43,697 nt of DNA from Glaciihabitans sp. (GCA_017882805.1 JADGOT010000059.1:1-43697); one strand, 5' to 3'; counted from the first letter of the stretch, positions 8,855 to 17,475 are shown. The notes: generated from the sequence alone by a model not told the origin. Made by a program: numbers and translations.

Positions 8855-9507
8855 GCGAGTACCTCGGTGTTTTCAAAGTCGAGTGCCCAGGCGAGTTGCT
8901 CTGAGACCAGCGGGATGATGTCTTCGGGCGTGACAGTTCTCCCCAGTTCGCGAGAGATGCTGGTCACACCGGCGTCGGCAATGCCGCACGCGACGATCGG
9001 CTCATAGGCCGCGAACGAGTTTGAACAGTTGAGCGCAAAGCCGTGCATTGTCACACCCTCGGCAACTCGGATGCCGATAGCTCCGATCTTGTCGCCCGGG
9101 CGCAGTTCGTCCGCCCGCAGCCAGACCCCCGACCTGCCCGGTACGCGTTCGGCCTCTATTCCGAGTTCCGCGAGGACAGCAAGCATTACGCCTTCGAGAC
9201 GACGCACATAGGCGACAACGTCGATGGGATCGGGAAGCCGCACGATGGGATACCCGACGAGTTGCCCCGGACCGTGCCAGGTGATCTTGCCACCGCGGTC
9301 AACGTCGATGACGGGTGTGCCGTCGGTCGGCCGTTCGTAGTCCTCGGTGCGTTTGCCTGCCGTATAGACGGCAGGGTGCTCGAGGAGAAGGACTGTGTTT
9401 GGCGCCCGCCCTGCCACAACATCAGCGTGTACTTTCCGCTGAAGGTCCAGAGCGTCGAGATACGGCACGGAGTTGGCGCTTAGCCCCGTGACGACAATGT
9501 CGACCAC
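8851..9507 (-). CDS. lipB: octanoyl-[ACP]:protein N-octanoyltransferase
   Basis: LipB moves octanoate from acyl carrier protein to the lipoyl-domain lysine of 2-oxoacid dehydrogenases, the step before LipA. The 218-residue protein has the signature [17 protein letters not shown] (residues 71-87). Lys140 in GDKIGAIG and Cys174 in IVACGIAD match the catalytic Lys/Cys pair. The start is GTG at 9507; there is no ribosome-binding sequence, but TAGACT lies exactly six bases upstream, so the message is probably leaderless. It is the first gene of the lipB-lipA-DUF4191-methyltransferase run. Confidence 0.96.
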   Translation of the reverse strand: MVDIVVTGLSANSVPYLDALDLQRKVHADVVAGRAPNTVLLLEHPAVYTAGKRTEDYERPTDGTPVIDVDRGGKITWHGPGQLVGYPIVRLPDPIDVVAYVRRLEGVMLAVLAELGIEAERVPGRSGVWLRADELRPGDKIGAIGIRVAEGVTMHGFALNCSNSFAAYEPIVACGIADAGVTSISRELGRTVTPEDIIPLVSEQLAWALDFENTEVLA

Positions 9508-9519
9508 GGTTCGAGTCTA
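9508..9519 (-). promoter_or_regulatory. -10 element for leaderless lipB
   Basis: On the minus strand TAGACT (9519-9514) is followed by six bases and the GTG start of lipB. No Shine-Dalgarno sequence is present. The spacing is the same as in front of the RDD, pepA, PAC2, MFS, dut, dxs and MerR genes. Confidence 0.55.
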
Positions 9520-9611
9520 GACACCTCCTCCACAAGACACGCGCAGGCGACGCAATTCACACCCAGTCACGAGTGCGCCGCTCGTTCGACTCGTGTTGAC
9601 AGCATGGGTCG

Positions 9612-11024
9612 ATGACCGCGGCTCCTGTTCCCGATCGAGTGCTCGCGGGCTACCGGCTGGTGCGAAAGCTCGCGGCAGGTTCGCGGGCGGACGTCTACTT
9701 GGGTATCGGCTCACAGGGCCCGGTCGCGCTTAAGGTCTTCGCCGCGAGAACCACGCGAGAGAGCGTTGGTGACGAGCTGGATGCGCTGGGTCGACTGGAT
9801 TCGCCCCACCTCGTGCGCCTGATCGACGTCTCCAGCGCCGATGGCGACCTCCCGATACTCGTGCTGGAGCGCGTCGCGAATGGGAGCGTCGCAGGGCTGC
9901 TCGGCCAGCGCGGAGATCTCGAGTGCGGCGAAGCCGTGACGCTCCTTGCGCCGATGGCGTCACTCGTAGCGCAATTGCACGACGCCGGTGTCGCGCACTG
10001 CAACATCGACGCACGATCCGTTCACCTGGGTTCTGACGCGAAGCCCGTGCTGCTCGGTGTCGGCCATTGCACATTATTCGCCCCGGGTGGCACGCTGGCT
10101 GCCATCGACACGGAGCCAGCGGCCGCGCTAGATCGGGATGCGCTTGCGGCGCTTTCGATCGGGATTTTGCACCGAGTACGGAACGTATCCGTTCGCACCC
10201 GAGATCTGCTGGAGTGGCTTGAGCGTGCTCCGCGGGCTTACGAGTTTCCCAAGGAACTTGAGGAGCGGTTGTTTTCCTGTGCAGAGCCGCTTCCAATCGG
10301 GTTGGCTGCAGACCGCAAGTTCGGATCTCCCGCTCCCGCCCGGTTAGTGCCGACGCAACAGATTCCGGTCCGTGGCCTCCCGCCGGTCCCTGAGCTCGTC
10401 GAAGGGCCATCCATTCGACCACTTCCACAGTGGGTTCCGGGCTGGTTGCCGGGGCTGCTGCTGGACAATCCCGTCGAGAATCTCAGGGCGCGCGCCTTGT
10501 CCGTCGCTCGTGGTGTTCGGCCGAGGTTCTGGCTAGCGGCGGGAGGTATCGTGGTCGCATTGCTGCTCGCGATTGCGCTCATTCCGTCCGGTGGTACATC
10601 GCCCACGAGCGCCGCGCCGCTCGAGACTGTGCCGCCAGAGCCGGTGCCGACAACTATTCAACCAACGCCTACTCCGCTTCCGGATGATCCGCTGCTCGCA
10701 TCAACGATTCTGCTGGCGGCTCGCGCCCGATGCATCCGAGACCTGTCGATCCTGTGTCTCGACAGCGTGGATGAGGCGTCCTCGGCCGCGTTCGCCAGCG
10801 ATGCCGCGCTCATCCAGCGGATTCAGAACGGTGGTGAGGTATCGAAGCCGTCGGATGCCTCGGGTGCACCGCTCACGCTGGTGGAACGACTCGGTGACAC
10901 AGCACTCATCGGTCTGGGTGGTAGCAGCAGCGGGGTGTCAATCTTGGTGATCAAGAGCAGAGCCGGCTGGCGAATCCGCGACGTTCTAAGCGGTGCACAG
11001 GCGACGTCAGCTCCGTCGGGCTAA
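9612..11024 (+). CDS. membrane-anchored Ser/Thr pseudokinase with extracytoplasmic domain
   Basis: Residues 10-230 resemble a PknB-type kinase domain: a glycine-rich loop region (LAAGSRADVYLG), the ATP lysine K41 in VALKVF and the pairing glutamate E55. The catalytic loop is HCNIDARSVHL, where a kinase has HRDLKPxN, so the catalytic Asp is Asn131 and the metal-binding Asn is Ser136. The DFG motif has become G-V-G (149-151). A single membrane helix near residues 312-333 is followed by a Pro/Thr linker and an outer domain of about 115 residues with two cysteines. It probably works as a binding or signalling scaffold, not a kinase. The linker before the helix holds an in-frame repeat (10385-10408). 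Its stop overlaps that of the convergent pentapeptide gene. Confidence 0.8.
   Translation: MTAAPVPDRVLAGYRLVRKLAAGSRADVYLGIGSQGPVALKVFAARTTRESVGDELDALGRLDSPHLVRLIDVSSADGDLPILVLERVANGSVAGLLGQRGDLECGEAVTLLAPMASLVAQLHDAGVAHCNIDARSVHLGSDAKPVLLGVGHCTLFAPGGTLAAIDTEPAAALDRDALAALSIGILHRVRNVSVRTRDLLEWLERAPRAYEFPKELEERLFSCAEPLPIGLAADRKFGSPAPARLVPTQQIPVRGLPPVPELVEGPSIRPLPQWVPGWLPGLLLDNPVENLRARALSVARGVRPRFWLAAGGIVVALLLAIALIPSGGTSPTSAAPLETVPPEPVPTTIQPTPTPLPDDPLLASTILLAARARCIRDLSILCLDSVDEASSAAFASDAALIQRIQNGGEVSKPSDASGAPLTLVERLGDTALIGLGGSSSGVSILVIKSRAGWRIRDVLSGAQATSAPSG
10385..10408 (+). repeat. hairpin repeat encoding ELVEG inside the pseudokinase
   Basis: The core TGAGCTCGTCGAA (10391-10403) is identical to the core of the element at 7108-7130. 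It is flanked by CCC and GGG plus an outer G/C pair, giving a small stem. It encodes PELVEGP in the low-complexity linker between the kinase-like domain and the membrane helix, where an insertion would be tolerated. Confidence 0.5.
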
Positions 11025-11851
11025 GCCCAATGAGCGGGTCGAACAGTGCCAGCGGGAACCCGCGTAGAAGGGTCTCCTCGTGCTGCGTTCAGCTGCATCT
11101 GGGTTACGAAGAGCGTCGTCGAGAGGTCGGCTTCGCACAGGTTCGCGTTTCTTAGGTCCGCGCCCAGAAGGTCAGACCCGCGCAGGTCCGCGTGCGACAG
11201 GTCGGCCGCGATCAGCAGGGCGCCGCGAAGGTCAGCGCCGCGAAGGTCCTGACCGGTCAGTACGGCGCCGATCAGGTCGGCACCCGCGTGGATCTTGGCG
11301 GGGAGTGATGATGGTCGATGCCGCCGCGCCTCTCGGCGCACCGACTCGCTCACCGTAAGGAGCTGTGGATTCACCAGGTTGCGCAGGTCGTCGAGATCGA
11401 GGGCGAGGATCTGGTCGCCCGGCAGAGCGCTCAGCTCGTCGACGCGAGCATAGGCCGCCTCGATACGAGCGCGATCCTGGGGGCTGGCAGATGCTCGCGC
11501 GGCATCTGCCAGGTACCAGAGCATCTCGTGGAGCTGGCGGACGACGCGAAACACACCAAACATAGCTTCGCCAATGTCGGGTGACTCCCTCCAGCTCGCG
11601 TTAGCGAAGTTGGTTTTCGTCACCCGCTGACCGGCACCGTGGCAGTCAAATACCGTGCAACCCCTGAGCCCGTCAGTGCGCAGCGTCGTGTGAACCCGGC
11701 AGCGGAAGTCGTCGGTCAGGTTGCGACATTCCTCGCTCGCTTCCTTGTCGAAGGCGAAATCTTCGGAGCGCGAGAACGCGAGTGCAACGCAGCAGAGTCC
11801 GACACAGTTCGCGCAGTCTGCGATCAGCGTCTCGGCGCGCTCGCTGATCAC
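11021..11851 (-). CDS. Cys-rich N-terminal domain fused to pentapeptide repeats
   Basis: The C-terminal part (about residues 188-255) is a run of roughly eleven pentapeptide repeats of the A(D/N)LxG type, expected to fold as a right-handed quadrilateral beta-helix. The first 75 residues hold eight cysteines (C13, C16, C20, C21, C42, C51, C65, C70) in a C-x2-C-x3-CC...C...C...C-x4-C arrangement. This is like the metal-chelating domain of the YkgJ family, and ends FDCHGAGQ. A helical linker joins the two. The start is GTG at 11851. It follows sucB by 27 bases and may be co-transcribed. The function is unknown. The stop codon shares CTAA with the convergent pseudokinase. Confidence 0.82.
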   Translation of the reverse strand: MISERAETLIADCANCVGLCCVALAFSRSEDFAFDKEASEECRNLTDDFRCRVHTTLRTDGLRGCTVFDCHGAGQRVTKTNFANASWRESPDIGEAMFGVFRVVRQLHEMLWYLADAARASASPQDRARIEAAYARVDELSALPGDQILALDLDDLRNLVNPQLLTVSESVRREARRHRPSSLPAKIHAGADLIGAVLTGQDLRGADLRGALLIAADLSHADLRGSDLLGADLRNANLCEADLSTTLFVTQMQLNAARGDPSTRVPAGTVRPAHWA

Positions 11852-11878
11852 GATCGCATCCCGCGTATTTCTCGGCGG

Positions 11879-13408
11879 CTAGATGCCGAGGTTGCCCTCG
11901 AAGCTGCTGTTCTCGAGACGGTCCTTGACGGCCACGAGGAAGCGAGCTGCGTCAGCGCCGTCGACGATGCGGTGATCGTAGGAGAGCGCCAGGTAAACGG
12001 TTGAGCGGATCGCGATCGCGTCGAGTCCGTTGTCGGAGACAACAACCGGTTTCTTGGCAACGATTCCTGTGCCGAGAATTGCGGACTGCGGTAGGAACAC
12101 GATCGGGGTATCAAACAGTGCACCGCGCGAACCGGTATTCGTCAGCGTGAACGTTCCGCCGGCGAGCTCGTCTGGCTTGAGCTTGTTTTCGCGAGTGCGA
12201 GTAGCGAGATCGGCGATCTGCGTCGCGAAGTCGGCCAGCGAGAGGCCAGCGGCGTTGCGGATGACCGGGGTGAGCAGTCCACGCTCGGTGTCGACCGCGA
12301 TGCTGATGTTCTCGTGGTCCGGGTACACGATCGCGTCGCCGTCGATGGTCGCGTTGACAATCGGGTAGGCACGGAGCGCTTCAGCGGCCGCAAGCGCAAA
12401 GAACGGCAGGAAGGAGAGCTTGACACCGGTCGCCCGAAGAAACTCGTCCTTTACGTCGTCGCGGTAGTGAGCCACGCGCGTCACATCGACCTCAACGACC
12501 GAGGTCAGCTGAGCCGAAGTTTGCAGCGAAATAACAGCGCGCTCCGCAATGACCTTACGCAAGCGGGACATCGGAACAGTGGTGCCGCGCAGCGGCGAGG
12601 TCGCGATCGGCTCGCGCTGCGGCGCGGGGGCGGGGGCGACCTTGCTGAGACTCGTGCCTGCGGCAAGAACATCCTGCTTGCGGATGCGGCCTCCCACGCC
12701 CGTGCCTGTGACGGTCGCCAGGTCGATGCCGCTGTCGTGAGCGAGCTTGCGAACGATCGGCGTGACGTATGCGGCATTGGACACGCCCGTGGGCTGCGGG
12801 GGAGCAGGCGCGGCAGTCGCGACCGGCGTGGATTCCGCGGGAGCAGGTTCTGCGACCGTGGCGGGCGCGGCTGGTGCCGGTGCGGCAGGAGCTGGCTCCT
12901 CGGTGTCGACGTCGGTGGATGGTACTTCGATTTCTGGTTCGGGAGCCGGGGCAGGCTGTTCGGCAACGGGCGCCTCAGCGACCGGCGCTTCGGCGACGGG
13001 TGCTTCGGCGACGGGAGCTGCAGCAACGGGTGCCTCGGCAACGGGTGCCTCGGCCACTGCTGTTTCCGCTGCCGGTGCCTCGGCGACTGGAACCTCTGCC
13101 GCAGGCTGTGGTGCCGCCGCCTCGGCCGAACCCTCGGCGGGCGCGGCTGGTGCAGCAGCGCCGCCACCGGATCCATCACCAATCGTTACGAGAGGCGTGC
13201 CGACCTCGACGGTGGCGTCCTCGGCAACCAGGATCGCCTCGATGATGCCAGCGATAGGCGAAGGGATCTCGGTGTCAACTTTGTCGGTCGAAACTTCGAG
13301 CAATGGCTCGTCAACCTCGACCCGGTCGCCGACGTTCTTGAGCCAGCGGGTTACCGTGCCCTCTGTGACACTCTCGCCGAGTGCCGGGAGGTTGACGGAT
13401 TCGCTCAT
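11879..13408 (-). CDS. sucB: 2-oxoacid dehydrogenase E2, dihydrolipoyl acyltransferase
   Basis: The protein is the E2 core of a pyruvate or 2-oxoglutarate dehydrogenase. In order it has one lipoyl domain with lysine K43 in the DKVDTE motif, a long Ala/Pro/Glu linker, a peripheral-subunit-binding domain (YVTPIVRKLAHDSGIDL, then GRIRKQDVL), and the catalytic domain ending in SYDHRIVDGADA with the active-site His and Asp. At 509 residues it has a single lipoyl domain where some actinobacterial E2 proteins have two or three. Annotation pipelines call this type SucB, but in actinobacteria such a protein usually serves pyruvate dehydrogenase, so the substrate is open. AAGGAG precedes the ATG. lpd lies directly upstream, with lipA and lipB nearby. 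Confidence 0.93.
   Translation of the reverse strand: MSESVNLPALGESVTEGTVTRWLKNVGDRVEVDEPLLEVSTDKVDTEIPSPIAGIIEAILVAEDATVEVGTPLVTIGDGSGGGAAAPAAPAEGSAEAAAPQPAAEVPVAEAPAAETAVAEAPVAEAPVAAAPVAEAPVAEAPVAEAPVAEQPAPAPEPEIEVPSTDVDTEEPAPAAPAPAAPATVAEPAPAESTPVATAAPAPPQPTGVSNAAYVTPIVRKLAHDSGIDLATVTGTGVGGRIRKQDVLAAGTSLSKVAPAPAPQREPIATSPLRGTTVPMSRLRKVIAERAVISLQTSAQLTSVVEVDVTRVAHYRDDVKDEFLRATGVKLSFLPFFALAAAEALRAYPIVNATIDGDAIVYPDHENISIAVDTERGLLTPVIRNAAGLSLADFATQIADLATRTRENKLKPDELAGGTFTLTNTGSRGALFDTPIVFLPQSAILGTGIVAKKPVVVSDNGLDAIAIRSTVYLALSYDHRIVDGADAARFLVAVKDRLENSSFEGNLGI
12961..13095 (-). repeat. 15-bp tandem repeats encoding the E2 linker
   Basis: Nine imperfect 15-bp units run through this stretch, the clearest being the six from 12961 to 13050. 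Each encodes a five-residue unit close to A-P-V-A-E in the flexible linker between the lipoyl and binding domains. Repeats of this kind easily gain or lose units, so linker length may differ between strains. Confidence 0.75.
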
Positions 13409-13471
13409 CAGTGATGCTCCTTATTACCGAATGCTGCGGGTCTAGCTTAGTTCTGGGCTTGTCGCTGAGGC

Positions 13472-14845
13472 CTAAATGGCGTGCAGCGGCTTGCCGGCGA
13501 GTGCGAGGAAGGCCTCGCCCAACGCCTCGTTCTGAGTTGGGTGCGCGTGGACGAACGGGGCAATGTCTTCCGGGTACGCCTCCCAGTTGACTGCGAGCTG
13601 TGCTTCGCCAATGAGTTCGCCCACGCGAGCGCCGATCATGTGGACGCCAACGACGGGCCCATCGTTGACTCGAACGACCTTGATCGAGCCCGAGGTTCCG
13701 ATGATGTGGCTCTTGCCGTTGCCAGCCAGGTTGTAGTCATACGCGGTGATCTTGTCGGCGCCGAACTTCTCTGCCGCCTTAGCCTCCGAGTAGCCGATCG
13801 AGGCGACTTCTGGGTCGCTGTACGTGACCTTCGGGATGTTGATGTCGTCGACAACAATCGGGTTCAGCCCGGCAATTTCCTCGGCAACGAAGATGCCCTG
13901 CTGGAATCCGCGGTGCGCGAGTTGCAGTCCGGGGACGATGTCACCGACGGCGAAGACTCCGGGAACGGATGTCGCGAGGCGCTCGTTCGTGATGACGAAG
14001 CCACGGTCCATAGTGACGCCAGCCTCTTCGTAGCCGAGGTTCGCGGTGCGCGGTCCACGTCCGACAGCGACGAGTAGCAGCTCGCCGTCGAAGGTCTGCC
14101 CGTCTTCGAGCGTGACAACGACGCCCTTGTCATCCTGAGTGACACTCTGGAAGCGCACGCCGAGGCTGAAGTTGATGCCACGCTTGCGGAAGGCGCGTTC
14201 GAACTGCTTGCTGACCGACTCGTCCTCATTCGGTACAAGGTGCGGCAGAGCCTCGATGATCTGGACTTCGGCGCCCCACGACTTCCACACGCTCGAGAAT
14301 TCGACGCCGATGACGCCGCCACCCAGCACCAGGACCTTCTTCGGTACGAAGTCGAGTTCGAGTGCCTGCTCGGACGTGATGACACGGCCGCCGATTTCGA
14401 GACCAGGAAGCGACCGCGAATACGATCCGGTCGCGAGAATAATGTTCTTGCCGGTCAGAGTGTCTTCGCCGACCTGAACAGTCGTAGGCGAACTGAGCTT
14501 GCCTTCACCCTCGATGACGGTGATCCCGCGGGTCTTGATCAGTCCCTGCAGTCCCTTGTACTTGCTAGCAACGATGCCCTCGCGATAGGCGGTGACCGCG
14601 GCGATGTCGATTCCGCCGAACGTGTTCGTTACGCCGTACTTCGCGGACTCGCGGGACACGTCCGCAACCTCAGCCGAGTGAAGGAGGGCTTTGGTCGGAA
14701 TACAGCCGACATGGAGGCACGTGCCACCGAGCTTGTCTTTCTCGACGAGGGCTACGGAGAAGCCCAGCTCGCTCGCTCGCAGCGCGGCGGCGTAGCCACC
14801 GCTGCCTGCGCCGAGTACCACGATGTCAAAGTTCTGCTCAGACAC
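13472..14845 (-). CDS. lpd: dihydrolipoyl dehydrogenase (E3)
   Basis: Lpd re-oxidises the dihydrolipoyl arm of 2-oxoacid dehydrogenases and the glycine cleavage system, passing electrons to NAD+. The 457-residue flavoprotein has the FAD motif VVLGAGSGGYAAA, the redox disulfide GGTCLHVGCIP (C43 and C48), a second GxGxxG in VLGGGVIGVEF for NAD, and the C-terminal HAHPTQNEALGEA with the catalytic His. The start is GTG at 14845, with AAGGAG upstream. It lies just upstream of the E2 gene on the same strand, with 63 bases between them and an AAGGAG before the E2 start. The two likely form an operon. Confidence 0.97.
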   Translation of the reverse strand: MSEQNFDIVVLGAGSGGYAAALRASELGFSVALVEKDKLGGTCLHVGCIPTKALLHSAEVADVSRESAKYGVTNTFGGIDIAAVTAYREGIVASKYKGLQGLIKTRGITVIEGEGKLSSPTTVQVGEDTLTGKNIILATGSYSRSLPGLEIGGRVITSEQALELDFVPKKVLVLGGGVIGVEFSSVWKSWGAEVQIIEALPHLVPNEDESVSKQFERAFRKRGINFSLGVRFQSVTQDDKGVVVTLEDGQTFDGELLLVAVGRGPRTANLGYEEAGVTMDRGFVITNERLATSVPGVFAVGDIVPGLQLAHRGFQQGIFVAEEIAGLNPIVVDDINIPKVTYSDPEVASIGYSEAKAAEKFGADKITAYDYNLAGNGKSHIIGTSGSIKVVRVNDGPVVGVHMIGARVGELIGEAQLAVNWEAYPEDIAPFVHAHPTQNEALGEAFLALAGKPLHAI

Positions 14846-14913
14846 GGAAAAAGCTCCTTGGTGCGCTCTCGAGTGCTCGCGGCCAACGGACAGGATGCGC
14901 CAGCGGCCGAATG

Positions 14914-14929
14914 GGCGGGTCTGCCCGCC
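14914..14929. terminator. weak hairpin between pepA and lpd
   Basis: GGCGGG (14914-14919) and CCCGCC (14924-14929) form a 6-bp GC stem with a 4-nt loop, 13 bases after the pepA stop on the minus strand. No U-run follows, so at most it slows or partly ends pepA transcripts before lpd. Confidence 0.4.
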
Positions 14930-14941
14930 TCAAAAACCTTA

Positions 14942-16438
14942 CTACGCGGCAGAAAATTCCCGGGCAAGCGCGAGCAGGGCGCGCACAGTTACGCCCGTCG
15001 GTCCTTTGCCTACGTATCCGTGGCCGCCACTCTTGTTGTCTGAGGGCCCCGCGATGTCGATGTGCGCCCACGGGATGGAGTGCTTGTCGTCGCCCTCGCC
15101 GTTGGTTCCCACGAATTCGGACAGAAAGACGCCACCGGCCAGCATTCCTGCCGCCGTATTACCGGGCTTGGAGTTTGCGATGTCCGCGACGTCTGACGAC
15201 AGGATTGTGCGAACCTCGGCGGGAAGCGGCATGGGCCAAAATGTCTCCCCGACCCGCTTGGCGGTCGCGACGACCTGCGCTACTAGGTCCTCGTCGCCCA
15301 TGACACCGCAATAGCGGTTGCCCAGGGCGACAACCTGAGCACCGGTGAGGGTCGCCACGTCGATGATGGCATCAGGATGCTCGTCGCTTGCCGCCACGAT
15401 GCCGTCTGCCAGTACGAGCCGTCCCTCGGCATCGGTGTTCAATACCTCGACCGTCTTGCCACCTTTCATGTGCAGCACGTCGTTGGGCTTGATGGCGTTG
15501 CCACCGGGCATGTTTTCGGCGATACACAGCCAGGCTGTGATGCGCAGCGGGATAGCGAGACTCGCCGCGGCAAGCGTGACGGCAAGAACCGTTGCAGCGC
15601 CGGTCATGTCGTATTTCATCCCCACCATCGATGCCGGTGGCTTGAGCGAGATGCCACCAGAGTCGAAGGTGATCCCCTTGCCGACGAGAGCGAGGTGCTT
15701 GGTCGCACCCTGTGGCGAATAGCTCACCTTGACGAGACATGGGCCGTGCGCAGAGCCCTTGCCCACGCCGAGGATGCCGCCAAAGTTGCCCGCCAGCAAC
15801 TCCTTTTCGCCCAGAATCTCGACCTTGACCGGAGCTCCGCTGGCGAGTTCGAGAGCCTCCTGCGCGAACGACTCGGGGAACAGGTGCGACGAGGGGGAAT
15901 TCACCAGGTCACGGACGGTATGCATCGCTCTCGCCACGATGGTCGCCTGCTCAGCGAGCTTCTTCGCGTTCTTGGCGGCTCCGAGCACGACGATCGCGGT
16001 CGCGGGCGTCTTAGCCGGCTCCGGGCCCGGCGAGCGGAAGGTGAGGTAGGAGTAAGCACCGATTCCGGCGCCCTCGAGAATCGCGAGCAGATCATCCGAA
16101 GTGTCAACGGGAAGAGCCAGTCCGAGCGAGGCAACGCCGCGAACCTGGCGCGCAACTGTTCCCGCCGCATAGCGCAGTTCATTTGTGCGCGGCGCTACGC
16201 CGAGTCCCACGAGCGCGATCGATCGAGCGGCGATGCCGTCGACGGCCGTCAGCCTTCGCACTTCATCCTGACTGCCGGTGATGCCGATGGCTGACAGGGA
16301 GTCGGCCAGAGTCACGAACCGAGGGTCGTCGCTCAGAAGCTTCGGTCCCGTATCTGTCTTCTGAACACCGAGCACGAGCACGTCCACGTCGACCTCCGTG
16401 GCGGATTGCGAGCTAACGGTCAGCACTGGCACTGTCAT
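14942..16438 (-). CDS. pepA: leucyl aminopeptidase (M17 family)
   Basis: PepA is a hexameric two-metal aminopeptidase that removes N-terminal residues from peptides in the cytosol. The 498-residue protein shows the M17 features: the metal and catalytic residues in VGKGITFDSGG and MKYDMTGAA, and the family signature NTDAEGRLVLADG. An N-terminal macro-like domain occupies about the first 170 residues. The gene has no ribosome-binding site; TACCAT stands exactly six bases before the ATG, which points to a leaderless mRNA. It is divergent from the PAC2-family gene, with 104 bases between. Confidence 0.95.
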   Translation of the reverse strand: MTVPVLTVSSQSATEVDVDVLVLGVQKTDTGPKLLSDDPRFVTLADSLSAIGITGSQDEVRRLTAVDGIAARSIALVGLGVAPRTNELRYAAGTVARQVRGVASLGLALPVDTSDDLLAILEGAGIGAYSYLTFRSPGPEPAKTPATAIVVLGAAKNAKKLAEQATIVARAMHTVRDLVNSPSSHLFPESFAQEALELASGAPVKVEILGEKELLAGNFGGILGVGKGSAHGPCLVKVSYSPQGATKHLALVGKGITFDSGGISLKPPASMVGMKYDMTGAATVLAVTLAAASLAIPLRITAWLCIAENMPGGNAIKPNDVLHMKGGKTVEVLNTDAEGRLVLADGIVAASDEHPDAIIDVATLTGAQVVALGNRYCGVMGDEDLVAQVVATAKRVGETFWPMPLPAEVRTILSSDVADIANSKPGNTAAGMLAGGVFLSEFVGTNGEGDDKHSIPWAHIDIAGPSDNKSGGHGYVGKGPTGVTVRALLALAREFSAA

Positions 16439-16450
16439 TCGGCAATGGTA
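16439..16450 (-). promoter_or_regulatory. -10 element for leaderless pepA
   Basis: On the minus strand TACCAT (16450-16445) is followed by six bases and the ATG of pepA, with no Shine-Dalgarno sequence. It fits the TANNNT-N6-start pattern seen at other genes here. Confidence 0.5.
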
Positions 16451-16530
16451 ACCGCGCTGCCCTAGCCCTACAGTGCGCGTGTTCGCTGTGGGCGTGCCTA
16501 CGCCGCCGGGTGCCTGTCGAGGCCCGCGAT

Positions 16531-16542
16531 TAGAGTTGGAAC
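16531..16542 (+). promoter_or_regulatory. -10 element for leaderless PAC2 gene
   Basis: TAGAGT (16531-16536) is followed by six bases and the GTG start at 16543. A -35 element is not obvious. Confidence 0.55.
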
Positions 16543-17463
16543 GTGCACAATCCGGACCGTCTCTTCGAGCTTCTCACCGATCTCGCCGACGTGCCCGAAG
16601 GCCTGCCACTGGTTGGAGCGCTGACTGGATTTGCGGATGCCGGTGGTGCGGTGTCGCAGCTGAGTGAACATCTGCTCGACAGCCTCGACTACGCAACGAT
16701 TGCGGAGTTCGACAACGACGCGCTGCTCGACTACCGCGCTCGCCGACCCACCATCTACTTCGACGAAGACCACATCGCGGACTACACGCCGCTACGTCTC
16801 GGCCTCTACCTCGCGCACGACGAGATCGGCCAGCCGTTCCTTCTGCTGACCGGATATGAGCCCGACTTTAAGTGGGACGGCTTTACTGCCGCCGTTATCA
16901 AGTTCATCGAAGACCTAAAGGTCAAGTCGACGACCTGGGTCCACGCGATTCCAATGCCGGTTCCGCACACTCGACCGATCAGCGTCACCGTGAGCGGAAA
17001 CCGGGCCGAGTTGATCGAGACCATGTCGATCTGGAAGCCACGCACCCAGGCTCCCGCGAACGCGCTGCACCTCGTTGAGTACCGGCTCCAGGAACTCGGG
17101 CACCCGATCGCGGGTTTCGTGTTGCTGATTCCGCACTACCTGTCAGACACGGAGTTCCCGCTTGCTGCAGTTACCGCCCTCGAGAGCGTGAGTGCCGCAA
17201 CCGGACTGATTTTTCCAACGGATACGCTGCGAGAGGCGGGGCGCGACTTCCTGACCAAGATCGAGAGTCAGGTCGAGAGCAATCCGGAACTAGCCAAGCT
17301 TGTGGGCACGCTCGAGGAACGCCACGACAGCTACTTGCAGGACAACCCACTCCGTTCGCCGCTGACCGACATCGACGGCGAACTGCCGTCGGCGGATGCG
17401 ATAGCGGCGGAGCTGCAAAACTTTCTCGCGATGCGCCGAGACGACGAGAGTCCCTCGATCTAA
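16543..17463 (+). CDS. PAC2 family protein (proteasome-assembly-chaperone-like)
   Basis: The 306-residue protein matches the actinobacterial PAC2 family, with LVGALTGFADAGGAVSQLSEHLLD near the N-terminus, RPTIYFDEDHI and FLLLTGYEPDFKWDGF in the first half, and the C-terminal ATGLIFPTDTL. Bacterial PAC2 proteins share a fold with eukaryotic proteasome assembly chaperones, but their role in bacteria is not settled. The gene starts with GTG directly behind a TAGAGT -10. The MFS gene follows after 24 bases, with its own -10, so the two may be transcribed both together and separately. Confidence 0.9.
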   Translation: MHNPDRLFELLTDLADVPEGLPLVGALTGFADAGGAVSQLSEHLLDSLDYATIAEFDNDALLDYRARRPTIYFDEDHIADYTPLRLGLYLAHDEIGQPFLLLTGYEPDFKWDGFTAAVIKFIEDLKVKSTTWVHAIPMPVPHTRPISVTVSGNRAELIETMSIWKPRTQAPANALHLVEYRLQELGHPIAGFVLLIPHYLSDTEFPLAAVTALESVSAATGLIFPTDTLREAGRDFLTKIESQVESNPELAKLVGTLEERHDSYLQDNPLRSPLTDIDGELPSADAIAAELQNFLAMRRDDESPSI

Positions 17464-17475
17464 ACCCCCACTCGA

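Noticed and set aside
12747-13445. Long open frame opposite sucB with G/A/S-rich repeats
   Set aside because: It mirrors the repetitive linker of the E2 gene on the other strand and has no domain or ribosome-binding site; high GC content creates such frames.
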